A DNA stretch of 64,000 nt from Psococerastis gibbosa (taxonomy: Eukaryota; Arthropoda; Insecta; Psocodea; Psocidae), in assembly GCA_963971405.1 (NCBI GenBank), contig OZ020489.1:31150290-31214289 (forward strand), in the 5' to 3' direction. Position numbers and translations under genes: made by a program. Shown in pieces: positions 51,500 through 62,495 of this stretch (position 1 is its first letter; every line of letters starts with the position of its first letter). The notes beneath the pieces were generated by a model. The model was not told the DNA's origin and searched no databases. It worked only from the letters and a program-made list of their open reading frames with translations.

Positions 51500-51915
51500 T
51501 AGGAACCCAAAACGTGATTTTTACGAAATGTCTGCCTGGCTGTCCGTTAATTTGTTGACAAACTACTCAACAGATTTTGATTAAATTCGGCATGTACGTT
51601 TTCAAAAATCATACCTCGGGACCATTTTATGTTTAGTGCCAACTTGCTACATTTTCTGGCCATGCTTCGGAGGGCATGTAAAGCAGGCGGCCCCGAGCTT
51701 TCCTAGTTGCGCGTAGGCCCTAACTCCGCTAGGTTGGCTTAGTAATAGAACGAAACAAAAGTCAATATTTATTTATTAATTTATAATTTTGGGGGAGTTT
51801 ATAACAAAAAAAAAAAAATCTTTACAAAACAGCTCCAGCGAAATTCACATATATTGTAGCCGTTATTAATGTAAACAAAACGTAAATTTAAACACCCCCT
51901 TGATAGGGAACGAAA
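51500..51915 (-). mobile_element. TGCTTTCC-family element interrupted by a SINE
   Basis: Family sequence at 51500-51640 and about 51784-51915 is split by a SINE (51641-51783). The outer ends are eroded. Confidence 0.6.
51641..51783 (+). mobile_element. tRNA-derived SINE, 5' truncated
   Basis: It begins at TTGCTACATTTTCTGGCC, after the B box, and runs to the AT-rich tail. The tRNA head is missing. It interrupts a TGCTTTCC-family copy. Confidence 0.85.
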
Positions 51916-52125
51916 AATAAAGAACCGGTATGTGTGAACCCGTACATGAAAAATTAGAAATTACGGTGCTGATTCCGACACCGAAGTACTTTCTCTGAAT
52001 TTTAATATTTTTAATATATAATCGAGCTTGTTCAATGCGGCTGCGAATTCCCTGACTGCTTGTTGCTATCAAATTGGACACCCCACTACACGTTTTTTCT
52101 AAGGATTTTTTATGAAATATCTATC

Positions 52126-52500
52126 TGATGCGGCGAGCGCATGTAAGGTGAGGTAATTACAAATTATGAATAAAGATAAAGATTTCGATATAAGCTATAT
52201 TTAAACAAAGAAATGATCAAGTGAGTAAACCATGAGACGACCGCGCGTGGACTAACTTGTATTTTTCTAATTCTATAAAGTACAAACTTAAACCTAGAGG
52301 GGTGCGTTATAAGAGGGGTGAGCCTGACCCTCATTCGGCCACCCGGAATTCATACCTCCGCGTCGCTGTACCTATTGTCTGTTGTTGAGGGCCAACGGGC
52401 CTCAACAGTCAACACAGTACATGGGGTGCCGTAAGCTCAACATTGAATACGTTGCCGGGGCCACCCTGATGCGTTGTAGGGGCCGCACCAGGCCCCAACA
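52126..52500 (-). repeat. 3' LTR of the BEL/Pao element
   Basis: Second copy of the 375-bp LTR. The purine-rich tract adjoining it inside the element marks it as the 3' LTR. Target copy CTATC at 52121-52125. Confidence 0.95.
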
Positions 52501-52514
52501 ATCTGCCCCCCTTG

Positions 52515-53534
52515 GAAGGAGGCAGGACTTCCAACATAAAAACCATGAAAAGAAAATTTGAGCAACCGACACCCCGAACATGACAAGTACATAAACGAAC
52601 GAGATAAAACACGGTGACACAAAGGACATTTGTTCATAATGATGAAAAAAACACAAAAGCATAAACTAAAATGATAATACTAGGTTAAGGTAAAATATTT
52701 ATTTCGAAGACCAACTGGGAGCGCGAATGTGAATAATAAACCACAAAACAAAAAAAAAACGGGTACGACACGAAGTATGTCCCCAAGAGAACACAAGAAA
52801 ACGATTATGACCCCGAGTTGATCTGCAAGGAAACACGAAAACATGAGGTTGACTACACAGGTTGAGACGTTATTTTTACTTGGTTAGGGCACCGATTGTG
52901 CACGTGAAAAATTAGACGTTAGTGGAGAAGAACACCGAGCGTGTCAACTCCAACAACCAAACGGTTATGGCCAGGAGTAAGCCAACTTATATACAAGAAT
53001 GGGTGATATACCAACACAAAAAAAACACGATAACGTGCATACATGAACATAAAACGGGTGGGTTATGATCCAGGGGGATCCTCTTAGACGACGGGTACGG
53101 TTGTGACACTGAAAGAATCACATCACACAAAAAAAAAACGGGTACGATCCAGGGGGATCAACACAAAGGCTATGGACACTATTAGGGTGCCATTTCACAA
53201 AAGCTAGCATACGTACATGAATTTTGTAACGTATCCAGGTAAGTCACAATACACAAAAATTTAAACTGTTAAAATAATGATAGGTTTACAAAGTAACTCA
53301 ACTTACGTACTGAAGCGTCTTGAATAAGAGTACATATACGCAGTTAACCACACAATAATACAAACACGACACTTACGTGTTAAAACCGTTGAGCCAACGG
53401 GTAACACGGGGAGGGGTTGAGGTTCCAAAACACACTAACACAACGATGAACTATAGTGAAACACGATTATACACTAATGGCGATGTCTTTGGCTAACGAG
53501 GGGCAAAGATCCCCCGGAGAGACTAGATGAGCCC
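52515..53534 (-). other. Non-coding internal segment of the BEL/Pao element
   Basis: No ORF of note between the polyprotein stop and the 3' LTR. It is A-rich with recurring short phrases such as ACGGGTACGA and GATCCAGGGGGATC (near 52762, 53072, 53142). Confidence 0.6.
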
Positions 53535-56500
53535 CTAGTCCTCACAGGGCGTGACGCAAGACACTGCTCCAATGCGGGTGGCCACCCTTTGGCTCCGTCG
53601 CCGAGGTCCTGCAGGCGTCGGACCGGCGCTCGCGGAGCTCACCGGGGCTGGACGCACTGCAGGCGTTTCTTGAGCAGTGGGGGTGTCCTGTTGGTTCTTT
53701 GACGTTGAACCTTCGTCAAGGGGAAGCTTACACAGTCGGACAATGGGTCGTTCCCTAGTTCCGAACTGCGTCTTCACGGTGGCCGCGCGAGGCAAGCTGT
53801 CTGGAGACAGGTGCAGCTTACTTATACGGCCGAGTCTCCAGTGAAGTGGATGGAGATTGTCCTCCTTGATTATGACAAGGTCGCCTTCAGCCAGTGGCGT
53901 CTGACGAGCACACCACTTTGGTCTTTGGTTGAGACGGGTCAAGAACTCCCTGGACCATCGGCGCCAGAAGTCTTGAGCCATCTTCTGGACCAACAGCCAG
54001 CGTTGATTAGGTAGGATCTTTCCCTCCTCAATGCGCTCAGGGGGAGCTGTGAGCGGCGCACCAACCAGAAAATGTCCAGGAGTCAAGGCTCCCAAATCCG
54101 AGACTTCGTTTGAAATGGGTGCCAGCGGTCGAGAATTGAGCACGGCTTCGACCCTGCAGAGGACTGTCGTCATCTCCTCGAAGGTTAACACATGTGTACC
54201 GATGACGGCATTCAAATGGAACTTCACAGACTTCACGCCAGCCTCCCAAACACCACCCCAATGTGGAGCTGCTGGAGGGTTGAAGGTCCAGTGAACTTCC
54301 CTTGTGGACAGGGTGTCCTGGACAGCAGTCGAATCATATACTTCCTTGAGTATCTTGGAGGCGGCGGTAAAATTGGTTCCTCGATCGCTAAACATCTCTG
54401 CCGGTGTTGAGCGACGCGCACATAAACGATGGAAGGCAGAGAGAAAGGCCTCCGGGGTGAGGCTTGACGCTAACTCGAGGTGTAGTGCCCTTGTTGCCAT
54501 GCAGATAAAGATACAGAGGTAACCTTTGTAATGGCGAGTTCCCTTGCTGAGATGGGTGCGCAGGCTGACAGGTCCAGCGAAATCTACGCCGCACCTCTGA
54601 AAGGGGCGCGAGACAGGGGCGACCCGGCTGGCCGGAAGGTCAGCCATGATTTGACCAACAGCCCGGGCGCGCAGACGGGTACAGATTGCACAAGTACGTG
54701 CCACAAAACGGGTGATATTTCTCAGTTTTGGAATGAAGTAGCCTTGCAAGACGATCGAAGCAAGCAGTTGAGGACCGGCGTGTTCGTTCTGGACATGCAG
54801 ATGGCGCACGATGAGTTTCGTCGTCGGGTGGTTATAGGGCAGAATGATAGGGTACTTGGTTGGTTCGGTGAGCTGTGAATTGGCCAACCTACCACCTACC
54901 CGTAGTAATTGGTGATCGTCCAAATATGGATTAAGCTTGTACAGCGCCGAAGTCCGAAGAACAGGCTGTTTGACAATTAGCCTCCTGACCTCCTGACCGT
55001 AGGTTTCTTGTTGCATAAGGCGAATCATCGTAATTCTGGCTGTAATAATTTCCTGTGCACTAATCGTACCCATTGGACGTCTGGCCTTCGGAGTGATGGC
55101 ACGACGGACATAAGCGAGTACCCGCAATGTCTTGGAGATTCGCTCGTATCGAGTGAGTACAGGGAAGAAACCTTCGGTTACAATGAAGATTACCTTCGGA
55201 GCCCTTGCTTCTGGAGCATCTTCTGTGAGGCGAAGATCTGCTGGCCAGCTGTTGGTCGCTAGCCATGCGGGGCCGTGCCACCACAGGCTGCTTTGCTTCA
55301 AATCAGCTGAGGAACAGCGACGCGTTGCGATGTCCGCTGGGTTGTCTGTGGTAGGTACGTGCCTCCATGCCCGTGCAGGAACGAACTCCTGGATTGCCTG
55401 TACCCTGTGCGCAACGAAAGTTTGCCACCGGCTCGGATGAGCACGGAGCCAAGATAACACGATGGTTGAATCTGTAAAGGCTAATTGCTCATGCCGAAAG
55501 AGGACGGCCTTTGAGATCCTACTCATCAATTTGGCTAACAAGACAGCTCCGCTAAGTTCAAGTCGTGGTAGGGTTAATGGCTTTAATGGAGCGACCTTCG
55601 TCTTGCAGGCCACGAAGTTAATTCTGCAAGTACCATCAGCCCACTCCTGCCGCAAATATACCACCGCTGCGTATGCTTCTTCGGACGCGTCGCTGAAACC
55701 GCATAAAGTGTTCCTGGTGGCATCGGAGAGGTAAACATTCCTTGGAATGGACAGCTGCCGTAAACAGCTTGCATCTTGCATCAGCTCCAACCAGCGCTCG
55801 ACTGCGTTTCTAGGAAGAGCTGTGTCCCATCCCAAGGTGGAGTCGGCCCAGAGCTTCTGAACAAAGACCTTGGCCGTGGATAAGACCGGAGCGGCCCAGC
55901 CGATTGGATCGAAGAATCTGCCCAGGTCACTTAAGACGGTTCTTTTCGTTGGTTTGACGTGCGGCTTCACCGGTTCGGTTAATAGAGACAACTCATCCCG
56001 ATTTGTGTCCCACTTCAACCCCAAAGTAGTCGCATCAGCAGCGATGACTGCGTTGGACTCTGGAGTCGTCACTGCAGGTGAGTTTGATGCCCACTTATGC
56101 AATTCGAACCCGGCGTTGGCCAGAAGTTCTGCTATTTGATTTCTTAACTTCAGGACTTCCCCGACTGTCTGCCCCCCAGTCAGGAGATCGTCCACATAAA
56201 AGTCCTGTAGAATTCGATTGGCAGCTTCTGGCATGAACTCTTTAGCCCGAAACCCCACTTCCTTCAGGACCCGGGTGGCTAGGTATGCCGCAGATTTTGT
56301 TCCCCACGTCACAGTTGTTAATTCCAGTTCCTGCACAGGGTCGTTGGCTGACTCGCGCCAGAGAATACGCTGCAGGTGACGGTCATACGGGTGGACGTTC
56401 ACTTGGCGATACATTTTGATTATGTCGGCCGACACTGCGACAACCCTTGAGCGGAAACGTATTATAATGTCGAAGAGCTCGTCTTGAGTACGAGGACCAT

Positions 56501-58655
56501 TCAGCAACTCGTTATTTAGGCTCCTTCCGTTAGAGGTCTTGGCACTGGCGTCGAAGACCACCCGAAGCTTTCCTTTCGCGTTGATGACGCCATGATGGGG
56601 GAGGAATACAGCGGCTGGATTAGGGTTTGAAGGCACAAGATGTCCAGCTAAACGGAAATCGTCGATGGCTTCATTGTACCTTAGCTGGAACTCTCGATCC
56701 TTAGCGAACCTTCTCTCAAGACCCTGAAGACGAGCCAGGGCCATGCGACGACTCTCTCCTAGGTTGGGTGGCTGGCAGCGGACTGGTAAACGAACACAAA
56801 ACCGCCCAGACGGCTCGCAAAAGGTTGAGTTTTGAAAGCTCTCTTCTGCTCTCTCCTCATCTTCTGTCAACACTGGACTTGATGGAAGTTCCTCAACTTC
56901 CCAGAATCTACGCAGGAAGTCCGTGCAGTGTAGCACTGTGGTTGTTGTGTTGGGTCCAGTGGTCGGCCCTTGAATGGTATCAGTACCGACAAACGCGACT
57001 GGTCCCTGTAGCACCCACCCCAACAGCGTGCGTTGAGCGCATGGCGCACCTGGCATGCGTATCATATCGGAACACAAAATATTAGGCAAAACGTCCGCTC
57101 CCAACAAGATGTCAACCCTGCTAGGAACGCCGTACGACGGATCAGCCAGGGGTAACCCCCTCAAGTGGGGCCACTCCTCTCGGACCTCAGTGGTGGGAAT
57201 GTTTCCTGAAATGGTGGGTAGTGTTAAGAAGAACAGGTTAGTCGAAAACTCACCCAACCTCGAACTTATGGTTAGCTCTACTTCCTGCCCGCACTCCTGG
57301 ACATCGCCCCCAGCGACGATAATGCGGCGTGACGTAGGTCTCGGCTTCACCTTGAGCGCTTGCATGGCTGCCCGGGTGACGAGGGACGTTGTTGCTCCGC
57401 TGTCCAGTAGGGCCCGAAACTTGACTGGCGTTCCATCTCTGGCTGCGACGTTGACTATAGCTGTTTGCAACAGCACTCGCGTGTAGTCTTGGATCACGTT
57501 TATTGGATTGCTCAAGTTCTCTGAGCCTAAATGTAAGCTGGTGTGATGTCTTTTGCCACAGGTTTTGCAGCTAGCTCGAACACAATCCTTTACGACATGT
57601 CCCCCGACGAGGCAGTTATGACACAAGCGTAGCTTCTTGACGAGAGTTTGTCGATCGGCGAGTGATGCTCTATTGTACACTGGGCACTGATAAAAGCAGT
57701 GTTCCAGTTTACACTCGGGACACTTCATTGGTTGCCTTAGCGCAGGAGCCGCCACGTGCAACTGACCTTGAGGTTTCTCGGTTAAGCTAGGAGCGGATTG
57801 ACTGGTGCCTTGCTCTATTCTTGCCTGGCGTTGAAGGTACTCCAGTAAGGCCGCTGTAGCTGGAACTTTGTCGTCTGGAAGGCTTCTCTCAAACTCAGCT
57901 TGTATGGATTTCTCACATCGATCTATGATTAACATATTCCAGATGAAGTCTGCCTTCTCGGGTCGGATGCCTAGAAGCCTCAAAGTCCCGAAACCTTCTT
58001 GGAACGCGTCGATGACACTTTGGAGATCCCCAGATGCCCTGTCATACACCAAAGCCCGGACAACATCGGTTATGTTGTGCCGCTGGTTTGTGTATCTGGC
58101 CTCTAAAATCTTCCATGCTTCCGCAAAGGCGTTGCCGGACCCAGGTTGGAGGGTTCCTATTAACTGTTTGGCAGGACCCACCATCGCACTTTGTAAATAA
58201 TCGAGCTTGTCCTCGTCTGCCAAATGTGAAGCCTTTGCCATGAGCCGCTCGAACTTGGCCTGAAACCCGGGCCACTGGGCGACCTGGCCGTTGAAAGTAG
58301 GCAGCGCTAACTCCGGCAGTCGGACGCTTGGTGTCACGCTGGGTGTGGCACCTTGTGCTGGCTGACTGTGTGCAATTACGGCTGGCGTGAATGCGGATCG
58401 GAGTTTGGCTATAGTCTTCATGATTGTCCTGAACTCCTTCATATACTTCTTCTTTTCGTCCTCGGCCAACTTATCTGCTGCACATTGCAGCAAAATTGCC
58501 TTTTGGTTTTCAGCAATGTCCTTGTTTAACTCGACTACATGCTGTAACTGCCCGGCGAACTCAGTGGGATCAAACGTGTGTTTTTCATCCAGTATGAACT
58601 GAATTTGGCTTACAATAACTTCACGGCAGATGAGCAGCTCTTCCATCGTAACCAC
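53535..58655 (-). CDS. BEL/Pao Gag-Pol polyprotein, 1706 aa
   Basis: One open frame encodes, in order: a coiled N-terminal Gag region (DUF1759-like, LALPTFNGQ-x-x-WPGF near 117-131); Cys/His clusters CPEC near 312 and CHNC-x4-H-x4-C at 345-358; an aspartic protease (LLDSGATTS, 416-424); a reverse transcriptase (FDASAKTSNG at 701, YVDD at 820-823); an RNase H (GFSDAS near 986, TDST at 1061); an integrase with HLHVQNEH (1286) and CAIC (1322-1325), and a D-D-E triad at VDFAGP (D1358), SDRGT (D1424) and GGVWEAG (E1471); and a C-terminal Trp-rich DUF5641-like segment. This order is diagnostic of BEL/Pao. No stop or frameshift was seen, so the protein may be functional. The ATG at 58655 lies about 135 bp inside the 5' LTR. 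Confidence 0.96.
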   Translation of the reverse strand: MVTMEELLICREVIVSQIQFILDEKHTFDPTEFAGQLQHVVELNKDIAENQKAILLQCAADKLAEDEKKKYMKEFRTIMKTIAKLRSAFTPAVIAHSQPAQGATPSVTPSVRLPELALPTFNGQVAQWPGFQAKFERLMAKASHLADEDKLDYLQSAMVGPAKQLIGTLQPGSGNAFAEAWKILEARYTNQRHNITDVVRALVYDRASGDLQSVIDAFQEGFGTLRLLGIRPEKADFIWNMLIIDRCEKSIQAEFERSLPDDKVPATAALLEYLQRQARIEQGTSQSAPSLTEKPQGQLHVAAPALRQPMKCPECKLEHCFYQCPVYNRASLADRQTLVKKLRLCHNCLVGGHVVKDCVRASCKTCGKRHHTSLHLGSENLSNPINVIQDYTRVLLQTAIVNVAARDGTPVKFRALLDSGATTSLVTRAAMQALKVKPRPTSRRIIVAGGDVQECGQEVELTISSRLGEFSTNLFFLTLPTISGNIPTTEVREEWPHLRGLPLADPSYGVPSRVDILLGADVLPNILCSDMIRMPGAPCAQRTLLGWVLQGPVAFVGTDTIQGPTTGPNTTTTVLHCTDFLRRFWEVEELPSSPVLTEDEERAEESFQNSTFCEPSGRFCVRLPVRCQPPNLGESRRMALARLQGLERRFAKDREFQLRYNEAIDDFRLAGHLVPSNPNPAAVFLPHHGVINAKGKLRVVFDASAKTSNGRSLNNELLNGPRTQDELFDIIIRFRSRVVAVSADIIKMYRQVNVHPYDRHLQRILWRESANDPVQELELTTVTWGTKSAAYLATRVLKEVGFRAKEFMPEAANRILQDFYVDDLLTGGQTVGEVLKLRNQIAELLANAGFELHKWASNSPAVTTPESNAVIAADATTLGLKWDTNRDELSLLTEPVKPHVKPTKRTVLSDLGRFFDPIGWAAPVLSTAKVFVQKLWADSTLGWDTALPRNAVERWLELMQDASCLRQLSIPRNVYLSDATRNTLCGFSDASEEAYAAVVYLRQEWADGTCRINFVACKTKVAPLKPLTLPRLELSGAVLLAKLMSRISKAVLFRHEQLAFTDSTIVLSWLRAHPSRWQTFVAHRVQAIQEFVPARAWRHVPTTDNPADIATRRCSSADLKQSSLWWHGPAWLATNSWPADLRLTEDAPEARAPKVIFIVTEGFFPVLTRYERISKTLRVLAYVRRAITPKARRPMGTISAQEIITARITMIRLMQQETYGQEVRRLIVKQPVLRTSALYKLNPYLDDHQLLRVGGRLANSQLTEPTKYPIILPYNHPTTKLIVRHLHVQNEHAGPQLLASIVLQGYFIPKLRNITRFVARTCAICTRLRARAVGQIMADLPASRVAPVSRPFQRCGVDFAGPVSLRTHLSKGTRHYKGYLCIFICMATRALHLELASSLTPEAFLSAFHRLCARRSTPAEMFSDRGTNFTAASKILKEVYDSTAVQDTLSTREVHWTFNPPAAPHWGGVWEAGVKSVKFHLNAVIGTHVLTFEEMTTVLCRVEAVLNSRPLAPISNEVSDLGALTPGHFLVGAPLTAPPERIEEGKILPNQRWLLVQKMAQDFWRRWSREFLTRLNQRPKWCARQTPLAEGDLVIIKEDNLHPLHWRLGRISKLHLSPDSLPRAATVKTQFGTRERPIVRLCKLPLDEGSTSKNQQDTPTAQETPAVRPAPVSSASAGPTPAGPRRRSQRVATRIGAVSCVTPCED

Positions 58656-58790
58656 AACAACAACACAATAATTTGAAATTTGACGTGAACAAACACTACA
58701 CTAAAACATTACTGAAAAAACCCACCACAACCATAACAACTCGCCACACAAAACCACTATAACTATATAAATCCGACTCTGTAAGGACCA

Positions 58791-59165
58791 TGATGCGGCG
58801 AGCGCATGTAAGGTGAGGTAATTACAAATTATGAATAAAGATAAAGATTTCGATATAAGCTATATTTAAACAAAGAAATGATCAAGTGAGTAAACCATGA
58901 GACGACCGCGCGTGGACTAACTTGTATTTTTCTAATTCTATAAAGTACAAACTTAAACCTAGAGGGGTGCGTTATAAGAGGGGTGAGCCTGACCCTCATT
59001 CGGCCACCCGGAATTCATACCTCCGCGTCGCTGTACCTATTGTCTGTTGTTGAGGGCCAACGGGCCTCAACAGTCAACACAGTACATGGGGTGCCGTAAG
59101 CTCAACATTGAATACGTTGCCGGGGCCACCCTGATGCGTTGTAGGGGCCGCACCAGGCCCCAACA
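58791..59165 (-). repeat. 5' LTR of the BEL/Pao element
   Basis: This 375-bp copy is matched base for base, by eye, with 52126-52500. It is the 5' LTR because the ORF runs on the minus strand. The target copy CTATC follows at 59166. Confidence 0.95.
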
Positions 59166-59188
59166 CTATCATAATTCATAAAACGTTT

Positions 59189-59406
59189 GGACATGTAGAG
59201 TAGTGGTACAGACTTTCACCCGAAAGGTTGTTGGTTCGAGTCCCACACTGGCTACATTTTCTGGCCATGCTTCGGAGGGCATGTAAAGCAGGAGGTCCCA
59301 AGTCTTCCTAGTTGAGTGAAAGAGAGGGATTTATAGCCATAACTCCGCTAGGTTGGCTTAGTAATAGAACCAAAAAAGTCAATATTTATTTATTTATTTA
59401 TTTAAA
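59189..59406 (+). mobile_element. tRNA-derived SINE copy
   Basis: Full copy with A and B boxes and a (TTTA)n tail. It starts 24 bp after the BEL/Pao element. Confidence 0.9.
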
Positions 59407-59527
59407 GCCATATACCATACAGTAGAGGTAATGCTCCTCTTACTTGTAATACACAGTATACTGTATATGGCCATGTGGGTGGCGCAAATACCGTTTGGCC
59501 ATAGTTTTTCAAGACGTGATGTAAGTT

Positions 59528-59685
59528 CAATGGCGGATCCGGGGGGGGGGGGCCTAAAAGAGTAAATTAATAAGATAACTAGTTATAAAAAAAATGAATA
59601 AAACTCAACTTTTCAACAAAACAATTACCTTTTATAAATTTGCAACCCCCCCCCCCCCCTACATTTTACACTGGATCCGCCTTTG
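59528..59685. mobile_element. Short G/C-run element, GGCGGATCC ends
   Basis: CAATGGCGGATCCGG at the left is inverted as CTGGATCCGCCTTTG at the right. One G run and one C run lie inside. Confidence 0.6.
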
Positions 59686-59925
59686 TGTAAATCACGGTTA
59701 GGTTAGGCTCACGCCTTGAACACCTCTGACCAAACAGTAGTAGTGGTATATAGGTACATACTATATATTAAAATGCAGAGGAACATTTCTTCGACTTAAT
59801 GTCATCTCATATATCTCTACTATCGATATTTCGAGAGAAATTTGACTTTGCACAAAAAATGTACAGTAGGTTATCTGATTGTTTCTTAACGCGTATACTT
59901 TACGTTTAACTATTATCTAATGTTT

Positions 59926-60098
59926 TGTTGCGACTTCATTGGCAAGTTGGTAGTGTGCTTGTATTTGTGCGAGTCTCTACACACCTTGCTATTGGAGACG
60001 AGTCGTAACTTTGACACAAGAACCTAGGTTACTTAGTGAGGCGATTGAAGAAGTTAATCGGATACATTCATTAAATTGATTGTACGCGATTAATGTTT
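59926..60098 (+). repeat. Dispersed repeat with tRNA-like start, copy 2
   Basis: Matches 16250-16432, diverged. A MITE starts at its 3' end. Confidence 0.5.
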
Positions 60099-60102
60099 TT
60101 TA

Positions 60103-60290
60103 GGAGGCTATTCCACTGGTCAATTTTCCCGTCAAATGTGATTAAAAAGTGTCTGCTACCATATTATATCTTAAATGATAATAGATAAGGTAAGTATCTA
60201 CATAGTAGTCTCCTTAAATTAAGTTATAATATGGTAGCAGGCTATTTTTAATCACATTTGATGGGAAAATTGACCAGTGGAATACCCGCC
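60103..60290. mobile_element. GGCGG-family palindromic MITE
   Basis: Ends read GG-x-GG-x-x-ATTCCACTGGTCAA on both sides. The interior shares TGTCTGCTACCATATTAT and GTAGATACTTA-like blocks with 1-194 and 40496-40760. Confidence 0.8.
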
Positions 60291-60824
60291 TAAGCTAAGA
60301 AACAAATTAAATCACATAAAAGATTAAGCGCAAGACACTTTCTAGAGGAAAGGGACCCGTCTAATTGCCATTCTAGACTCAGCGCAATTTCGATTTCGTC
60401 CGACATCCATTTTGAAATTTCCAACTTTCCAAGATAGTAAACTATTAAATTTTAACGGTCGCATAACTTTCTTAATTACTTGCCCAGGTGAAATTATGGG
60501 GTTCTTTAATTACTGATTAAATTAAAAATTCTCTACATTATTGACAATCGAATTCATCATTTTAAATGAAAGAATGGCGGCTCACAATTGAATTCGCGGT
60601 TCAATTTGACTGTTGTCCCAATTTACCCTATCCCGTGGCATGAGGCAGATTTAATTATCCACCGGGTGACAATTATTAGACGTTAGTAAGAATCACCATA
60701 AATTATGTGGATGAAATCTGAATTGCAACCGACGGCCTCTTGCAGATTTGATACTAATTATTTCTGTAAGGAAACTTTTATATCGATTTCAATCAACAAT
60801 GCTGCTAAATCTTGACTATTTGAT

Positions 60825-61014
60825 GTTCTATTACTAAGCCAACCCAGCGGAGTTAGGGCTATAAAGCCCTCTCTTACACTCAACTATGATGACCCGGGAC
60901 CGCTTGCTTTACATGCCCTCCGAAGCATGGCTAGAAAATGTAGCCAGTATGGGACTCGAACCAACAACCTTTCGGGGGAAAGTCGAAGTCTGTACCACTA
61001 CTCTACAGGTCCTG
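60825..61014 (-). mobile_element. tRNA-derived SINE copy
   Basis: Minus copy from TTCTATTACTAAGCC to ACAGGTCCTG. Both boxes present. Confidence 0.9.
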
Positions 61015-61194
61015 CTGCTTAAGACCAAATCGCAGTACCTCTCCTACGCGTTTTTTGTACAAAGTCGATTTTCACAGGAAATTTCAATCGTAGAGCCGTC
61101 ATAATAGCGCTTAAATTAGCAGAAATTCTCCTCTACATTTCGATATATGACATGTGGCCTTGACACCAATTCTTCTACATTCTAACGCATTTTT

Positions 61195-61400
61195 TCAGCA
61201 TTGCTGCTTTAAGTAATACTCTCAGCCTCGCGGGGGAAGTGAATCTGTTTATTAACTTGAGGCACCCTAAGGGCAGACTCCTTGACCTCGGGGAGGAGGG
61301 GAGTTGACTGGCAGGGTGGACCTCCTGATTATAGTCTATTCCGATTCACTTGGGGAACGTGGTAAAGTCACACGATTAATTCAGAGGTGACTCTGGACTA
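61195..61400 (-). repeat. Third copy of the GGTGGACCTCCTGAT repeat
   Basis: Shares GAGGCACCCTAA, GGGGAGTTGACTG and GGTGGACCTCCTGATTATAG with 25870-26197. Confidence 0.7.
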
Positions 61401-62293
61401 CTACACCATTCGTTTTTGTACTAGTCAATTTCATTATTTTTTCTGGGAATACTGTGTTAGAAAGAGGTACAGATCATGTGTCAAAATGCTCAAAAAAAGT
61501 CTTCTGTTTGTCCTGATGTTTGACAGCTTGACGATTGATATTTATTGAGATATTTGATCTTTACACTTTCCTTCCGTTTGTCTCTTATTCAACGCTATGC
61601 TGTGATACCTTCGTACTCTTGCATAAAACCTATTTAAACCGCAGTACAATGGTTATACCTAGTAGAACTGCGTGTAATAAAGGTAATGCATCCTGAAATA
61701 TCTTCTCCAAACTCTTATTTCTACAATATCCGACAAAACCGCACTTAAAGTTTCTTTACAAATTTTAAATTCTCTCGACCTTCTGTGAGTGAATATAGTG
61801 GAGAAACCATTTCCAATATTTAAACTGCCAAGGGGATTGCTTGCTGACGGCAGTATCTGTTTTTTGATGGGAACTATAAGATAATAATTTGCGAATGCTC
61901 CTGACGTTTATCGACCCATCTTTGAGATTGGATATTTTATAGTTGAGGGACGCTGAGCTGCTGACCCAGCGGGAGTTTAAAATGGCATTCGCTATGATAT
62001 TATATATTTCCCCTGGGAATCTCCTTCAATTATGCCAATAGAACGGTAGAATCCAGGCACTTTCGATGGAGCACTTCCAAAAGTTTCGTCAACATCTGCA
62101 GTTGACATCTTCAGTGGCAATGTCTAGACTTCAACGATTGCATCTCTGGGGTTTTTATTTATTTATTTATATTGTTAGGTCAAAACCGGTCGGGTTTTTG
62201 GCAGTCTTCCGCAGCCTTTAGCTTATTGTACCCTGGTCCACATTTTTTCCCTCTGTTTACACCTTTCCTTAGCTTAATAATAATAATAATAAT
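61401..62293. other. AT-rich DNA, no gene seen
   Basis: No coding block. (TTTA)n near 62155 and (AAT)n near 62278 adjoin the SINE. Confidence 0.4.
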
Positions 62294-62495
62294 GACTTTT
62301 AGTTTTATTAATAAGCCAACCTGGTGGAATTAGGGCTATAAAGCCCTCTCTTACACTCAACTAGGAAGGCCCGGGACCGCCTGCTTTACATGCCCGCCGG
62401 AGGATGGCCAGAAAATGTAGCATGTGTGGGACTCGAACCAACAACCTTGCGGGTGAAAGTCGGAGCCCTTACCACTAATCTAGATGTCCTGACTT
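62294..62495 (-). mobile_element. tRNA-derived SINE copy
   Basis: Minus copy preceded by (AAT)n. B box GGTTCGAGTCC present. Confidence 0.9.

Larger units (their letters stand above)
52126..59165 (-). mobile_element. Structurally complete BEL/Pao LTR retrotransposon
   Basis: Two 375-bp direct repeats (52126-52500 and 58791-59165) appear identical and start TG/end CA. They are flanked by the 5-bp target duplication CTATC (52121-52125 and 59166-59170). One unbroken minus-strand ORF of 1706 codons lies between them. A primer-binding-like TGGTCCTTACAGAGTC follows the 5' LTR (58790 downward), and a purine tract (AAGGGGGGCAGA) precedes the 3' LTR at about 52501-52514. About 1 kb between the ORF and the 3' LTR is non-coding and A-rich. 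No envelope-like gene is seen. The identity of the LTRs suggests recent insertion. Confidence 0.97.

Noticed and set aside
54037..58275. Many shorter frames on both strands in the BEL/Pao region
   Set aside because: Shadows of the 1706-codon polyprotein.
60886..61104. Plus frame with [10 protein letters not shown]
   Set aside because: Translation of a minus-strand SINE copy.
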